A stretch of DNA of 46,433 bases from Spirochaetaceae bacterium (GTDB lineage Bacteria; Spirochaetota; Spirochaetia; DSM-27196; PWMO01), in NCBI GenBank assembly GCA_007693325.1, contig REDW01000055.1, forward strand, positions 1-46,433, written 5' to 3'. The position numbers and the translations under genes are program-made. Position 1 is the first letter of the stretch. Every line of letters starts with the position of its first letter. The notes below the pieces were generated by a model that saw nothing but the letters and a program-made list of their open reading frames with translations, was not told the DNA's origin and did no database searches. Of the stretch, positions 25,486-33,179 are shown one piece after another.

Positions 25486-26691
25486 ACGTGCGCGGTCCTG
25501 GCGTGAAAGTCCAAGCAGTACAACGCAGCCACAGACAATGATCAGCGTCAGCAGAATACCAACCGAGGCGTAACCACGGCGGAAACCATAGACGTCAATG
25601 AGCCAACCGAGAACGGGTGTAATGACGCCGCTGGCCTCCATACCGGCAAAGAAATAGATACCCAGTACGGTGGAGCGGTTGCGCTTGCGTACCGAGGAGA
25701 CCAGGTAGGTCTCGGAGACCGGCATCCGTACGAAGAGCGTGATCCCAACGCCGAGCATCACCAGGGCTGCCACTACCCAGCTGCCGGCCACAGCCAGTAG
25801 AACGATCAGCGGCCCGACAGCAAGTGCGAGTATCAGGAACACCGTTAGTGGTCCAAAACGGTCCGAGGCGGCGCCTCCCAGAGGCGAGGCCCAGATTCCG
25901 GTTGCGTAGAAAGCTGAGAGGAACACCGCAGCGCCCTGTTCTGACACGCCGAAAATGTCTACCAGATAGAGCGGCAGAAAGGCGATGCTGGACCCGGTGA
26001 ACGCGCCAACCGATGCGGTCATGATCAGGAAGACCGCAATCAGCGCCGGCCGTGCAGGAGTTTCGGCTTCCTCGTTGATCGATGCGTCGCTGCGTGCAGC
26101 GTGTCCGGCCCGGGCGCGGATCTCGTGGTGAGTCAATATTGCAAAGAGGGCTGCACCAAACAGCAGTACCGGCAGTGAAAGTATCAGGAACGATGCTCGC
26201 CAGCCGAGCCAGCCGGCGATCAGAACTCCCGCAAGCGGCGCGGCCAGGTGACTGGCGCTTCCGCCGATCAGGTGCAGCCCCAAAGCGCGTCCGCGCTGCG
26301 CCGGCGGGACAGCAGCCGAGATCAGCGGCGCCGCCGCCGGATGATAGCCGCCACCGGCTATGCCCATGCAGATCAAAAAGATAATCAGGGTTTCCCAGCG
26401 CATGGAGATCCCAACCGCCGCACCGGCGAGTGCCACACCGGCTACGCCTACGGTCAACACGTAGCGCGGTCCGATGCGGTCCGCCAGCCATCCTGCCGGC
26501 AGCTGTCCAATTCCGTAAGCCAGTGTGAAGGCGGACACTACCAACCCGGATTGGGCGTAACTCAAGCCGAAGCCGTTGCGGATAAACGGCAGCAGCGGTA
26601 CCACCAGCGCGGTCATGAGATGGTGAAAGAAGTGCGCCAGGATGAACAAGAGGATGTAGAGTAGCGGTGAGTGCTTCTTTATCGCTGCCAT
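25468..26691 (-). CDS. MFS transporter
   Basis: A 407-residue major-facilitator protein with about twelve hydrophobic segments. The first cytoplasmic loop shows the MFS signature GWLADRIGPRYVL, and a matching motif, GGAASDRFGP, opens the second half. The substrate is unknown; the pattern resembles sugar-phosphate or drug/organic-anion antiporters only broadly. The start at 26691 precedes a normal first membrane helix but has only a weak ribosome binding site. It lies 34 nt after the membrane-anchored paralogue at 26726, so it may be the last gene of the cstA operon. Confidence 0.85.
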   Translation of the reverse strand: MAAIKKHSPLLYILLFILAHFFHHLMTALVVPLLPFIRNGFGLSYAQSGLVVSAFTLAYGIGQLPAGWLADRIGPRYVLTVGVAGVALAGAAVGISMRWETLIIFLICMGIAGGGYHPAAAPLISAAVPPAQRGRALGLHLIGGSASHLAAPLAGVLIAGWLGWRASFLILSLPVLLFGAALFAILTHHEIRARAGHAARSDASINEEAETPARPALIAVFLIMTASVGAFTGSSIAFLPLYLVDIFGVSEQGAAVFLSAFYATGIWASPLGGAASDRFGPLTVFLILALAVGPLIVLLAVAGSWVVAALVMLGVGITLFVRMPVSETYLVSSVRKRNRSTVLGIYFFAGMEASGVITPVLGWLIDVYGFRRGYASVGILLTLIIVCGCVVLLGLSRQDRARLRLQS

Positions 26692-26725
26692 ACTACCACG
26701 TAAGCATGCTCAATAATTCTGTGCG

Positions 26726-27418
26726 TTAGTGGCGCTCCTGCCGCGACGGTAAACGTGATTCCACCAGTTCGGTGAACCAGTGTGTCACCGTAGCAATGAC
26801 GTGTTCTACCTGGCCGATGCGTGGAATCATAAAAACAAACAATCGGTCCTGTTCGGGTACCAGCGCCACGTGGCGCAACGGGCCGGGTTCACCCATCTGT
26901 TCGCGCAACTGCTCCAACCGAGCCCGGATCTGTTGATCCTGGTAATAGAAAAAAAAGGTCAAGCCGCCCCAGTCGATGGTCTCACGGGTCAGGATGTCTT
27001 CATTTTCAATGCTGGCACCGGCAAACCGTGAGTAGCCCTTTTCTATCAGGTGGCCCTCCTTGAGCACTCCGGCGGCTTTTGGAGAAAGGTGATACGCCAG
27101 AAAGAGCCGGTCGAACCTGCGGATCAGTCGAGATACCGGATAATAGAGCCACGACTGCCGCGGCAGCATAGTGATGGTAGCGTCCAGTCGTCTGATGTAA
27201 CGGTTTTTGTGCGGTACGAAGTTGGCGTGGTATCCGGTGAGACCGCCGATGTTGGTGAACTGCTGATCCTTAGGCTGTATTACGCGGGTTATGGCGTCGA
27301 ACGCGGAGAGATAGATACGGCGGTTACGTCGCTTGCCCCACGAGTAGCCCAGCGAGATCAGAATTGTGACGGCGATAAAAAGGTAGAATAGCGGTTGCTG
27401 TACTATGTCGGTCTGCAT
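26726..27418 (-). CDS. membrane-anchored protein of unknown function, NIGGL paralogue A
   Basis: A 230-residue protein with one N-terminal membrane helix (PLFYLFIAVTILISLGYSWG) followed by basic residues, so the bulk is probably cytoplasmic. The soluble part shares a clear signature with the gene at 30563-31204: QPKDQQFTNIGGLTGYHANF against QPTDTSYTNIGGLVGYNFAY, RLDATITMLPRQSWLYYP against RLDGTITTLPRQSLLYYP, and SLxP followed by GH. I do not recognise a named family. It starts 29 nt after the ArsA-type ATPase gene (AGAGGA upstream of the ATG at 27418). Since both copies flank the cstA-ATPase genes, a shared membrane function is likely. Confidence 0.8.
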   Translation of the reverse strand: MQTDIVQQPLFYLFIAVTILISLGYSWGKRRNRRIYLSAFDAITRVIQPKDQQFTNIGGLTGYHANFVPHKNRYIRRLDATITMLPRQSWLYYPVSRLIRRFDRLFLAYHLSPKAAGVLKEGHLIEKGYSRFAGASIENEDILTRETIDWGGLTFFFYYQDQQIRARLEQLREQMGEPGPLRHVALVPEQDRLFVFMIPRIGQVEHVIATVTHWFTELVESRLPSRQERH

Positions 27419-27446
27419 CGGTGAGTGGTTCCTCTTGGTTGATCGA

Positions 27447-28364
27447 TCAGCGGAAGGGCGCAGTTACGTCAAAATCAAACGCGTAGGCGCTCTCACGCAC
27501 GTAATCATGCATAGGAACACGTACAAGATCAACTCCCGTGGTTCCGTTGAGCAATCGCTGCTCGACCTCCTGGGCAACATCGGAGAGGCTATCCTGATAC
27601 TTGTTGTTGTAGGCCACGTGCAGGCCGAGTTGCAGATCCTTGAATCCGGTAATGATGCGTTGAGACTCGCGCAACGAAAGGTAATCGGGGTTGAAGACTA
27701 CGCATAGCTTGGTGTTATCGCTCTTGAGAATCTTGTAAACCCCGGCATAGCGTTTCCACAGTTCATCCAGCTTCTTGATGACCCGGTCGTCTTCTTCCTG
27801 GTACGCCAGACGCACTCCCTTTTCTATGTACTGTCCACTGATATTGTGAATCGTATAGCGCTTCTCGAGAATCTGTTTCCTGATTCGGCGCAGTCGATCA
27901 ATCCAGGTAACGGTGATATTGGGTAGCGCCAGTATGCGCAGCGTGAGCCCGGTTGGAGGCGTGTCGAAGACCAGGTAATCGAAGCCGGTTTCGCTGCGGA
28001 AGATCTCTTCCATAATCGTCAGCGAGGCGTACTCCTCTACACCCGGTGAGTAGCGCAACACTTTGAAGTAGAGGTCCATATTGAAGGCGCGGGTGTAACT
28101 GTAGACCTCGTTCAGAATATCGATATTCTGCGCGATATACGCCGAGGCAGCCTTGTCCAGGTCGGCTTCCTGCAGGTAGAGATTCTTGGTGAATTTCTTC
28201 TTCTTATGGCCCAGCTGCAAGTTGTATATGTCACCAAGATTGTGCGCTGGATCAAACGAGACCGCCAGAACCTTGAAACCCCGTTCGGAGAGTTGCCAGG
28301 CTGCCGCAGCCGCGAGGGTGGATTTGCCCACTCCGCCTTTACCTGTGAAAAAAAGTGCTTTCAT
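27447..28364 (-). CDS. ArsA/Get3-family ATPase
   Basis: A 305-residue soluble ATPase of the deviant-Walker SIMIBI type. GKGGVGKST at residues 8-16 carries the signature Lys. FDPAHNLGD at 37-45 matches switch I of ArsA/Get3, and DTPPTG at 134-139 is switch II. It has a single domain, like Get3 and unlike the tandem ArsA of arsenic plasmids, and no arsR, arsB or arsC is near. The CxxC zinc site of eukaryotic Get3 is absent. Get3 relatives handle tail-anchored membrane proteins or act as chaperones. The ATG at 28364 has AAGGAT upstream, overlapping the stop of the small gene before it. Confidence 0.9.
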   Translation of the reverse strand: MKALFFTGKGGVGKSTLAAAAAWQLSERGFKVLAVSFDPAHNLGDIYNLQLGHKKKKFTKNLYLQEADLDKAASAYIAQNIDILNEVYSYTRAFNMDLYFKVLRYSPGVEEYASLTIMEEIFRSETGFDYLVFDTPPTGLTLRILALPNITVTWIDRLRRIRKQILEKRYTIHNISGQYIEKGVRLAYQEEDDRVIKKLDELWKRYAGVYKILKSDNTKLCVVFNPDYLSLRESQRIITGFKDLQLGLHVAYNNKYQDSLSDVAQEVEQRLLNGTTGVDLVRVPMHDYVRESAYAFDFDVTAPFR

Positions 28365-28374
28365 GAGGGTATCC

Positions 28375-28710
28375 TTAGGTTACGTCGAAGCAACCGGCGA
28401 TTTCCGCCAACGCATCGTCGGCGTTTTCAGCGCGGCGGTTTGCGACCTTGAGCTCGTGCTCCATGAGCGGCAGCAGCTCGGCCGAGATGAACGAGGGCGG
28501 CGCCGGCAACCCGGTAAACGAGCCCATCAGCAACAGGACAAACATATTCTCAAGCTCTCTGACCTCGCACTCGGTAAGCCCGACCGCCTTATTGCGGTGC
28601 GCCTGGTCGGTACTGGAGAAGAACGCCCTGAGGAAGCCGCGGGTCGATGCAACAAGGCGCCCGAAGGCGCCTTGTTGTTGATTGTGTCCTGATCGGTCCT
28701 GACCGCTCAC
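28375..28710 (-). CDS. small helical protein linked to CstA and the ArsA-type ATPase
   Basis: A 111-residue protein beginning at a GTG that overlaps the cstA stop (GTGA). The core ENMFVLLLMGSFTGLPAPPSF followed by ISAELLPLMEHELKVANRRAE resembles, from memory, small proteins annotated as cory-CC-star in actinobacteria. Those also sit beside cstA and an ArsA-type ATPase and end in Cys-Cys. Here the C-terminus has a single Cys (AGCFDVT). That family name is unverified. No signal peptide is present. The first 35 codons include a perfect hairpin at 28650-28677. No in-frame start codon exists between the hairpin and Met55, so the GTG start is the best choice. Confidence 0.7.
   Translation of the reverse strand: MSGQDRSGHNQQQGAFGRLVASTRGFLRAFFSSTDQAHRNKAVGLTECEVRELENMFVLLLMGSFTGLPAPPSFISAELLPLMEHELKVANRRAENADDALAEIAGCFDVT
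28650..28677 (-). repeat. perfect 12-bp stem with C(UUCG)G tetraloop at the cstA / small-gene junction
   Basis: On the minus-strand transcript CAACAAGGCGCC pairs fully with GGCGCCTTGTTG around the loop TTCG, an exceptionally stable tetraloop. It lies 30 nt after the cstA stop and inside the first codons of the next gene. The end of the stem is T-rich (TTGTTG) but no longer T-run follows, so it could be a partial terminator or an RNase-stop that sets a higher cstA level than the genes downstream. Confidence 0.7.
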
Positions 28711-30431
28711 GACTGTATTTCTGCCGAAGCGGGCAGGTCCTTGGTCTTGAAGAAGTCAAAGATGAACAGGAAGTTCATCAGCAGCATGATCACAACGATG
28801 ACCATAACCGTCCAGCCGGTTGCCGGTGCGGAAGCAATAGTTGCCGGCAGTGGCACTGCAGCGTACCAGATCATAGCCGCAGTCACGGTAATCCAGAGCC
28901 CCATAGCCGGTATATAGGCCACGGTGGCCTTGGCTTTGAGCCGCTTGGTGACCCACGCGGTTCCGGTCAGAAGCGCAATTGACGCGATCAGCTGGTTGGC
29001 ACTGCCGAACGAGGGCCAGAGCATCGCAAATGTGCCGCTGTAACCCAGCCAGATTCCAAGCGCCGCGGGAATCAGCGAGGCAACCCAGCGGTTGGTAAAG
29101 AACCTGTAGACGCCTTCCGCCTTGTCCTTGATCGGCAGGAACATCTCTGCCAGGCAGTAGCGTGCCAGGCGGTTGGTGGTATCCAGCGTAGTCATGGCAA
29201 ACGATGAGACCCACATGCCGGCGATGATCGCCAGGAATTGCCGTGGAATGAAGCCGAGCCAGGTTACCGAGACCATCTCGGCCCAGGTTTCAGAGAACAT
29301 CGGCGCACCGCCGAGGCCGGCGGCTTCCGCCTGCGGATTATAGCTGGTTCCCCACTCGGCAAAGGCCACCGGATGACCGGCCTCGGCCAGAACGGTCATG
29401 CCGAAACCGGCTACCGCGATAACAACGATTGTAGAGAGAAAGCCCTCAACCAGCATGACGCCGTAGCCGATCGGCAGACCGGACTTCTCGTTGGTGAGCT
29501 GCTTGGAGGTGGTCCCCGAGGCTACCAGCGAGTGGAATCCCGACAGCGAGCCGCAGGCAATCACCAACGGAACCACCGGCCAGAACGGGGTGGGTTTGCC
29601 GCCAACCACAACCGCAGAGAACGAGGTGAACGCCGGCGCGGTGAAGCCGCCGAAGGCGAAAAGCGCTGCAAGACCGCCCACGATCAGACCAGCGTAGAGC
29701 AGAAACGCGTTCAGATAATCACGCGGCTGCAGCAGTACGTTGACCGGAATGGCGGCGGCCAGGATGATGTAGAAGAACATGGCCAGGAACCAGGTGCCGC
29801 GTCCCAGCGTAAGAGGAACCGCTCCGCCGAGGTAGATCACCAGGATCAGCATGGCAACACCAATAAGCGACGATACGACAAACGGCAGCTTGGTGCGGTA
29901 CATCAGAATGCCGAGAATGACCGCTGCTACAAGCAGGTAGGCGGTTGCCGCCGGGACCGCGGGATTGGCCATGAACATGCCACCGAGCACCGCGCTGAAG
30001 GCTGCCACTACCAGGACCAGCAGAAAGAACACCAGGAAGTAAAACGCCTTGCCGGTGCGCTTGGTCAGCAGGTCCGCGGCAACAAACTGGATCGACTTGC
30101 CGTCGTAACGCACCGACGCCATAACGGCCAGGTAGTCGTGCACCGCGCCGATGAAGATATTGCCAAACCACACCCAGAGAAGCGCCGGTACCCATCCCCA
30201 GGCCATCGCCAGAACCGGTCCGATGATGGGTGCCGCCCCTGCTACAGATGCAAAGTGATGCCCAAACAGAACACTGTTACGCGCGGGTACAAAGTCCACC
30301 CCGTCGTACAGTCTGTGCGCGGGCGTCTGGATGCTGTTATCGGCCTTGACCGTCGCCTCCAGCTTTCGCCCGTAGGTGAGGTACAGTACCACGTACAGTA
30401 TACCTCCAACGATTGCGACAATTGCTGTCAT
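28707..30431 (-). CDS. cstA: CstA-type (carbon starvation) transporter
   Basis: A 574-residue polytopic membrane protein with about 14-16 hydrophobic segments. The CstA N-terminal pattern is clear: YGRKLEATVKAD, then DGVDFVPARNSVLFGHHFASVAGAAPIIGP, whose central FGHHF and GAAPIIGP are highly conserved. CstA proteins and the related BtsT import pyruvate or small peptides during starvation. It is shorter than E. coli CstA (about 700). The ATG at 30431 has GGGAGGAG upstream. A sigma70-like promoter lies 50-80 nt before it. The small gene, the ArsA-type ATPase and paralogue A follow in the same operon. Confidence 0.93.
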   Translation of the reverse strand: MTAIVAIVGGILYVVLYLTYGRKLEATVKADNSIQTPAHRLYDGVDFVPARNSVLFGHHFASVAGAAPIIGPVLAMAWGWVPALLWVWFGNIFIGAVHDYLAVMASVRYDGKSIQFVAADLLTKRTGKAFYFLVFFLLVLVVAAFSAVLGGMFMANPAVPAATAYLLVAAVILGILMYRTKLPFVVSSLIGVAMLILVIYLGGAVPLTLGRGTWFLAMFFYIILAAAIPVNVLLQPRDYLNAFLLYAGLIVGGLAALFAFGGFTAPAFTSFSAVVVGGKPTPFWPVVPLVIACGSLSGFHSLVASGTTSKQLTNEKSGLPIGYGVMLVEGFLSTIVVIAVAGFGMTVLAEAGHPVAFAEWGTSYNPQAEAAGLGGAPMFSETWAEMVSVTWLGFIPRQFLAIIAGMWVSSFAMTTLDTTNRLARYCLAEMFLPIKDKAEGVYRFFTNRWVASLIPAALGIWLGYSGTFAMLWPSFGSANQLIASIALLTGTAWVTKRLKAKATVAYIPAMGLWITVTAAMIWYAAVPLPATIASAPATGWTVMVIVVIMLLMNFLFIFDFFKTKDLPASAEIQS

Positions 30432-30479
30432 AGTTCACTCCTCCCGTTGAGAATAACTAAACAAATATCGATTCGCCCT

Positions 30480-30508
30480 AGCGTACCCCTGAATTCGGCT
30501 GCTGTCAA
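30480..30508 (-). promoter_or_regulatory. candidate cstA promoter
   Basis: The minus strand reads TTGACA (complement of 30503-30508), a 17-bp spacer, then TACGCT (complement of 30480-30485). The -35 is perfect and the -10 is weak, as expected for a promoter that needs an activator; no CRP-type site was identified. Confidence 0.4.
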
Positions 30509-30562
30509 ACAAAAGTTGCGTACGGCGCTCATGTTCTCTCTCCCCGGCGCCGGCGGCAGAAG

Positions 30563-31204
30563 TTAGAGCCGTGAGGCCACACAGTCGGCGAGTACACCAT
30601 GCAGCTCGTTGATTTGCGTCTCGAGTTCCGCGCTTCCCGGGCAGAAGCGCAGCGATATATATCCATTACTTCCGTAGTAGCCGATATAGCGCAGGCTGGG
30701 ACCGCCCGACAGTCGCGCTAGAATTGAAAGCAGCAGGCTGCGCACCAGCGGGTTGTAGCTGAAAAGTAGAAACCGGAGCTCTCCGTGCTCGACGGTCTCG
30801 GACCGCATCGACGTGTCATCGTCGATCGGGATCCAGCCGCGACCAAACTGACGTTCTTCGACGATATGCCCCTCTCCGGGCGCCAGAGAATAGCAGAACA
30901 GCGTCAGTATGAGGTTGTCTTCACGGCCCATGAAACGGGCTATGGGATAGTAGAGCAAAGACTGACGTGGAAGGGTGGTGATTGTGCCGTCGAGGCGGTG
31001 GAACGCAGCCGAATCGAGTTGATAGGCAAAGTTGTACCCTACCAGACCGCCAATGTTGGTATACGAGGTGTCTGTTGGCTGAAAAACGCGCTCAGTGGCG
31101 GCGCACGTTTCTAACAGCAACTGCTGATTTGTGCGCACGCCACGCCGCCAGCCAAGCATCATCGCTGCAGCAAGCCCGAAGATGAGGTAGGCCAGCAGAC
31201 TCAT
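30563..31204 (-). CDS. membrane-anchored protein of unknown function, NIGGL paralogue B
   Basis: A 213-residue protein with one N-terminal membrane helix (LLAYLIFGLAAAMMLGW) and a basic stop-transfer sequence, then a soluble domain. It matches paralogue A (26726-27418) in TNIGGLVGYNF, RLDGTITTLPRQSLLYYP, LAPGEGHIVEE, a Gly-Pro-Ser-Leu-Arg segment and the final D-x-V-x-SRL. It follows the small MIP18/NifU-like gene by 3 nt and precedes cstA by 131 nt. There is no signal peptidase site, so it is membrane-tethered facing the cytoplasm. The function is unknown. Confidence 0.8.
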   Translation of the reverse strand: MSLLAYLIFGLAAAMMLGWRRGVRTNQQLLLETCAATERVFQPTDTSYTNIGGLVGYNFAYQLDSAAFHRLDGTITTLPRQSLLYYPIARFMGREDNLILTLFCYSLAPGEGHIVEERQFGRGWIPIDDDTSMRSETVEHGELRFLLFSYNPLVRSLLLSILARLSGGPSLRYIGYYGSNGYISLRFCPGSAELETQINELHGVLADCVASRL

Positions 31205-31207
31205 GCG

Positions 31208-31492
31208 CTATACCAGCTCTATCCTAAGTTCGGGGAACTCCGCTTCAAATTCTTCTACCAGCCGGCGGCGGATGCCGGAAATCACCACCGAGGCGATGCC
31301 GACGCACGCCATACACGATGGCTGGTGCGACAGGAAGTCGGCAAACACGTAGAGCTCCTGCTTCTCCGCGTTGTAGCGCACGCGTTCCACCACGCCCAGC
31401 CGCGCAATTGGTAGTCCACTCTCGGGATCCTTGACCCGCTGCAGCACATCTTCGATCTTCTGTTGCATTTCCTGATCCATGATGAGGATCAT
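31208..31492 (-). CDS. small MIP18/DUF59-like protein with NifU-like CxxC
   Basis: A 94-residue protein. The first half (VLQRVKDPESGLPIARLGVV) matches the start of MIP18/DUF59 proteins that help deliver Fe-S clusters. The second half carries PSCMACVGIASVVISGIRRRL, where a CxxC followed by a helix recalls the NifU C-terminal scaffold. A role in Fe-S or metal handling for the neighbouring cstA/ATPase genes is inference. The ATG at 31492 has AAGGGG 6 nt upstream. A second ATG at 31480 is possible if the promoter overlapping the first ATG is used. The paralogue B gene begins 3 nt after its stop. Confidence 0.7.
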   Translation of the reverse strand: MILIMDQEMQQKIEDVLQRVKDPESGLPIARLGVVERVRYNAEKQELYVFADFLSHQPSCMACVGIASVVISGIRRRLVEEFEAEFPELRIELV

Positions 31493-31520
31493 TATGTGCC
31501 CCTTGAATCGAAGCTGTCAA
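31491..31520 (-). promoter_or_regulatory. promoter overlapping the start of the MIP18-like gene
   Basis: The minus strand reads TTGACA (complement of 31515-31520), 18 bp, then CATAAT (complement of 31491-31496). The last two bases of the -10 are the first two of the ATG at 31492, so transcripts from here would begin inside that codon region and favour the ATG at 31480. Confidence 0.4.
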
Positions 31521-31545
31521 TTGCGAGATCAACCTTTGTGCCCGA

Positions 31546-32049
31546 TCAGTCTGCTGCCTGCTTTGCGTGCGAAACCAGCGAGGCGAGTTCGTCCTGCTGC
31601 AGCAGCTTCTGCGAGTCAAGGATAATGATAAAAGCGTCGTCGCGCTTGCCGATACCGCTGATGAACGCTGCATCAATCTGGGTGCCGATCGTAGGAGGCT
31701 CTTCAATGGCGCCAGCATCGATATCGATGACCTCGTTGACCGCGTCTGCGGTTGCGCCAACCGCCACACGTCCATCTTCAAACGGTATTTCGAGTACGAT
31801 GATCATCGGAGCGGTGTTGGAATCTGCAGCACTCAGACCGAGCCGTTTGCGCAGATCGATAACCGGGAGCACGTTACCACGGAAATTGACAACCCCCAGC
31901 ATGAAGTCCGGCATCCGTGGAATGCGGGTAATATCGGCGTACTCCACCACCGTCTGCGCGTGGGTTACTTCAACGGCGTACTGTACGTTTTCCAGGATGA
32001 AGGTAAGATACTGGCCACCGGCGACCGCGGTTGCCTCGGTTTCTGTCAT
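31546..32049 (-). CDS. cheW: chemotaxis adaptor protein CheW
   Basis: A 167-residue CheW that links chemoreceptors to the CheA kinase at the inner face of the membrane. The typical sequence is present: QYLTFILENVQYAVEV, then RIPRMPDFMLGVVNFRGNVLPVIDL (the receptor/CheA-binding core), and a final IIILDSQKLL. No cheA, cheY, cheB or receptor gene is in the window, so this is an orphan copy. The ATG at 32049 has AAGGAG 7 nt upstream and a strong promoter 52 nt before it. Confidence 0.94.
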   Translation of the reverse strand: MTETEATAVAGGQYLTFILENVQYAVEVTHAQTVVEYADITRIPRMPDFMLGVVNFRGNVLPVIDLRKRLGLSAADSNTAPMIIVLEIPFEDGRVAVGATADAVNEVIDIDAGAIEEPPTIGTQIDAAFISGIGKRDDAFIIILDSQKLLQQDELASLVSHAKQAAD

Positions 32050-32084
32050 GACGTTTCTCCTTCAGAACTCAAACAGGACTCAAA

Positions 32085-32129
32085 TAACACTATTACGTGT
32101 ATTATAGACTAAGAAGCAATTTTATGCAA
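32085..32129 (-). promoter_or_regulatory. cheW promoter with possible operator
   Basis: The minus strand has TTGCAT (complement of 32124-32129), a 17-bp spacer and a perfect TATAAT (complement of 32101-32106). The -35 lies inside the end of the srkA gene. Directly after the -10 is an imperfect palindrome, AATACAC-GTAATA-GTGTTATT, spanning the expected start site, which could be a repressor site. Confidence 0.6.
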
Positions 32130-33171
32130 GGCTTTTATTCCAGAATTGGGGATCACCCTGTGCGATAACGCGCGCCTGCGTTTTCAGGTCTTCGATCTCC
32201 TTTATCCAGAACGCTTCGCTCCCCCAGTCGGGCAGGGCACGGCGGAACCAGTGGTCATGCATCTGTGACGCGCGCCAGGCGAGAAAGTAGATCATGCGCA
32301 TGAATCGTAGCGGCTCTATCAAGGCCAGCGTGGATCGGTCAAACGCGGTGAACTGCTGGTAGCCGTCGAGCAGTAGTGTCAGCTCGCGGGTAGAGTGCTG
32401 CGCGTAGTCGGGCAGCAGTAGCCAGAGGTCCTGCACGGCGGGACCGCTCATCATGTCATCGAAGTCAAATAACACAAGCCCGGAATCCGGACGGTCCAGG
32501 ATATTGCCGCGGTGGCAATCACCGTGAATGCGGATCAGCGCGACGTCGTCGAACCGTGGCTCGATCAATTGCAGTGTGTCGCCGCAGATCTGTTGAAACT
32601 CATCGCGCGCCTGTGGGACTACCACGCCTTCACTCAGCAAATGGTCTACAAAATCACGCGTCAGACTGCGCGGCGTACAGATCAGGCGGTGCGGTGCACG
32701 GCGCTGCAAACCGACGGCGTGGCAGCGTCCGATCAGCGAACCGAGTCGATGCCACTGTTGGTCTGTTTCGGCGTCAAAATTGCGCCCGCCGCGCTTGGGA
32801 AAGAGCGCGAAGAAGAAGGTCTGGGAATCACGCCGCGGAGCGTCCGGCTGCTGCGGGTCACCGCTATCTTCCACGGCCACAGTGTGCAGCGTGTGGCCCT
32901 GCGCGTCGCACAGCGGTGTTACAACCGGGATCTCTGCTGCAGCACAGTCCGACAGGAACTGGTGCTCCTCGGCGATTGCCGCTTGAGTCCAGCGCCCCGG
33001 ACGGTAGAACTTGACGATCAGATCACGGTTTTCATCGTCGCGCAGCCCGTAGACGCGGTTGACGTAACTCGGATACGGCTGCACAGACCCGTCGAGGATC
33101 AGGTCGAGGCAGCGCTCTACCGCGGTTATCACCGCATCAGGTGTCAGCAGGTCAAACAGTCCAACGCGCAT
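32122..33171 (-). CDS. srkA: stress response serine/threonine kinase SrkA (YihE) family
   Basis: A 349-residue kinase-fold protein matching SrkA. The nucleotide-binding region begins PSYVNRVYGLRDDENRDLIV with Lys in VKFYRPGRW. The catalytic loop is IHGDCHRGNIL and the metal-binding motif is LFDFDDMMSGPAVQDLW. EPLRFMRMIYFLAWRA is typical of the C-lobe. SrkA counteracts cell death after stress by phosphorylating unknown targets. An insertion of polar residues occurs after LHTVAVEDSG. The ATG at 33171 is 8 nt after the stop of the 605-residue protein, so the two are likely co-transcribed. Confidence 0.88.
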   Translation of the reverse strand: MRVGLFDLLTPDAVITAVERCLDLILDGSVQPYPSYVNRVYGLRDDENRDLIVKFYRPGRWTQAAIAEEHQFLSDCAAAEIPVVTPLCDAQGHTLHTVAVEDSGDPQQPDAPRRDSQTFFFALFPKRGGRNFDAETDQQWHRLGSLIGRCHAVGLQRRAPHRLICTPRSLTRDFVDHLLSEGVVVPQARDEFQQICGDTLQLIEPRFDDVALIRIHGDCHRGNILDRPDSGLVLFDFDDMMSGPAVQDLWLLLPDYAQHSTRELTLLLDGYQQFTAFDRSTLALIEPLRFMRMIYFLAWRASQMHDHWFRRALPDWGSEAFWIKEIEDLKTQARVIAQGDPQFWNKSLA

Positions 33172-33179
33172 GTTGCCGG

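Noticed and set aside
27447-28364. Arsenic-resistance ArsA
   Set aside because: Single domain, with no arsR, arsB, arsC or arsD nearby; the context is cstA, so a Get3-like role is more likely.
29238-30566. Long plus-strand frame opposite cstA (442 codons)
   Set aside because: It is antisense to a clear CstA protein, has a low-complexity composition and no recognisable motif.
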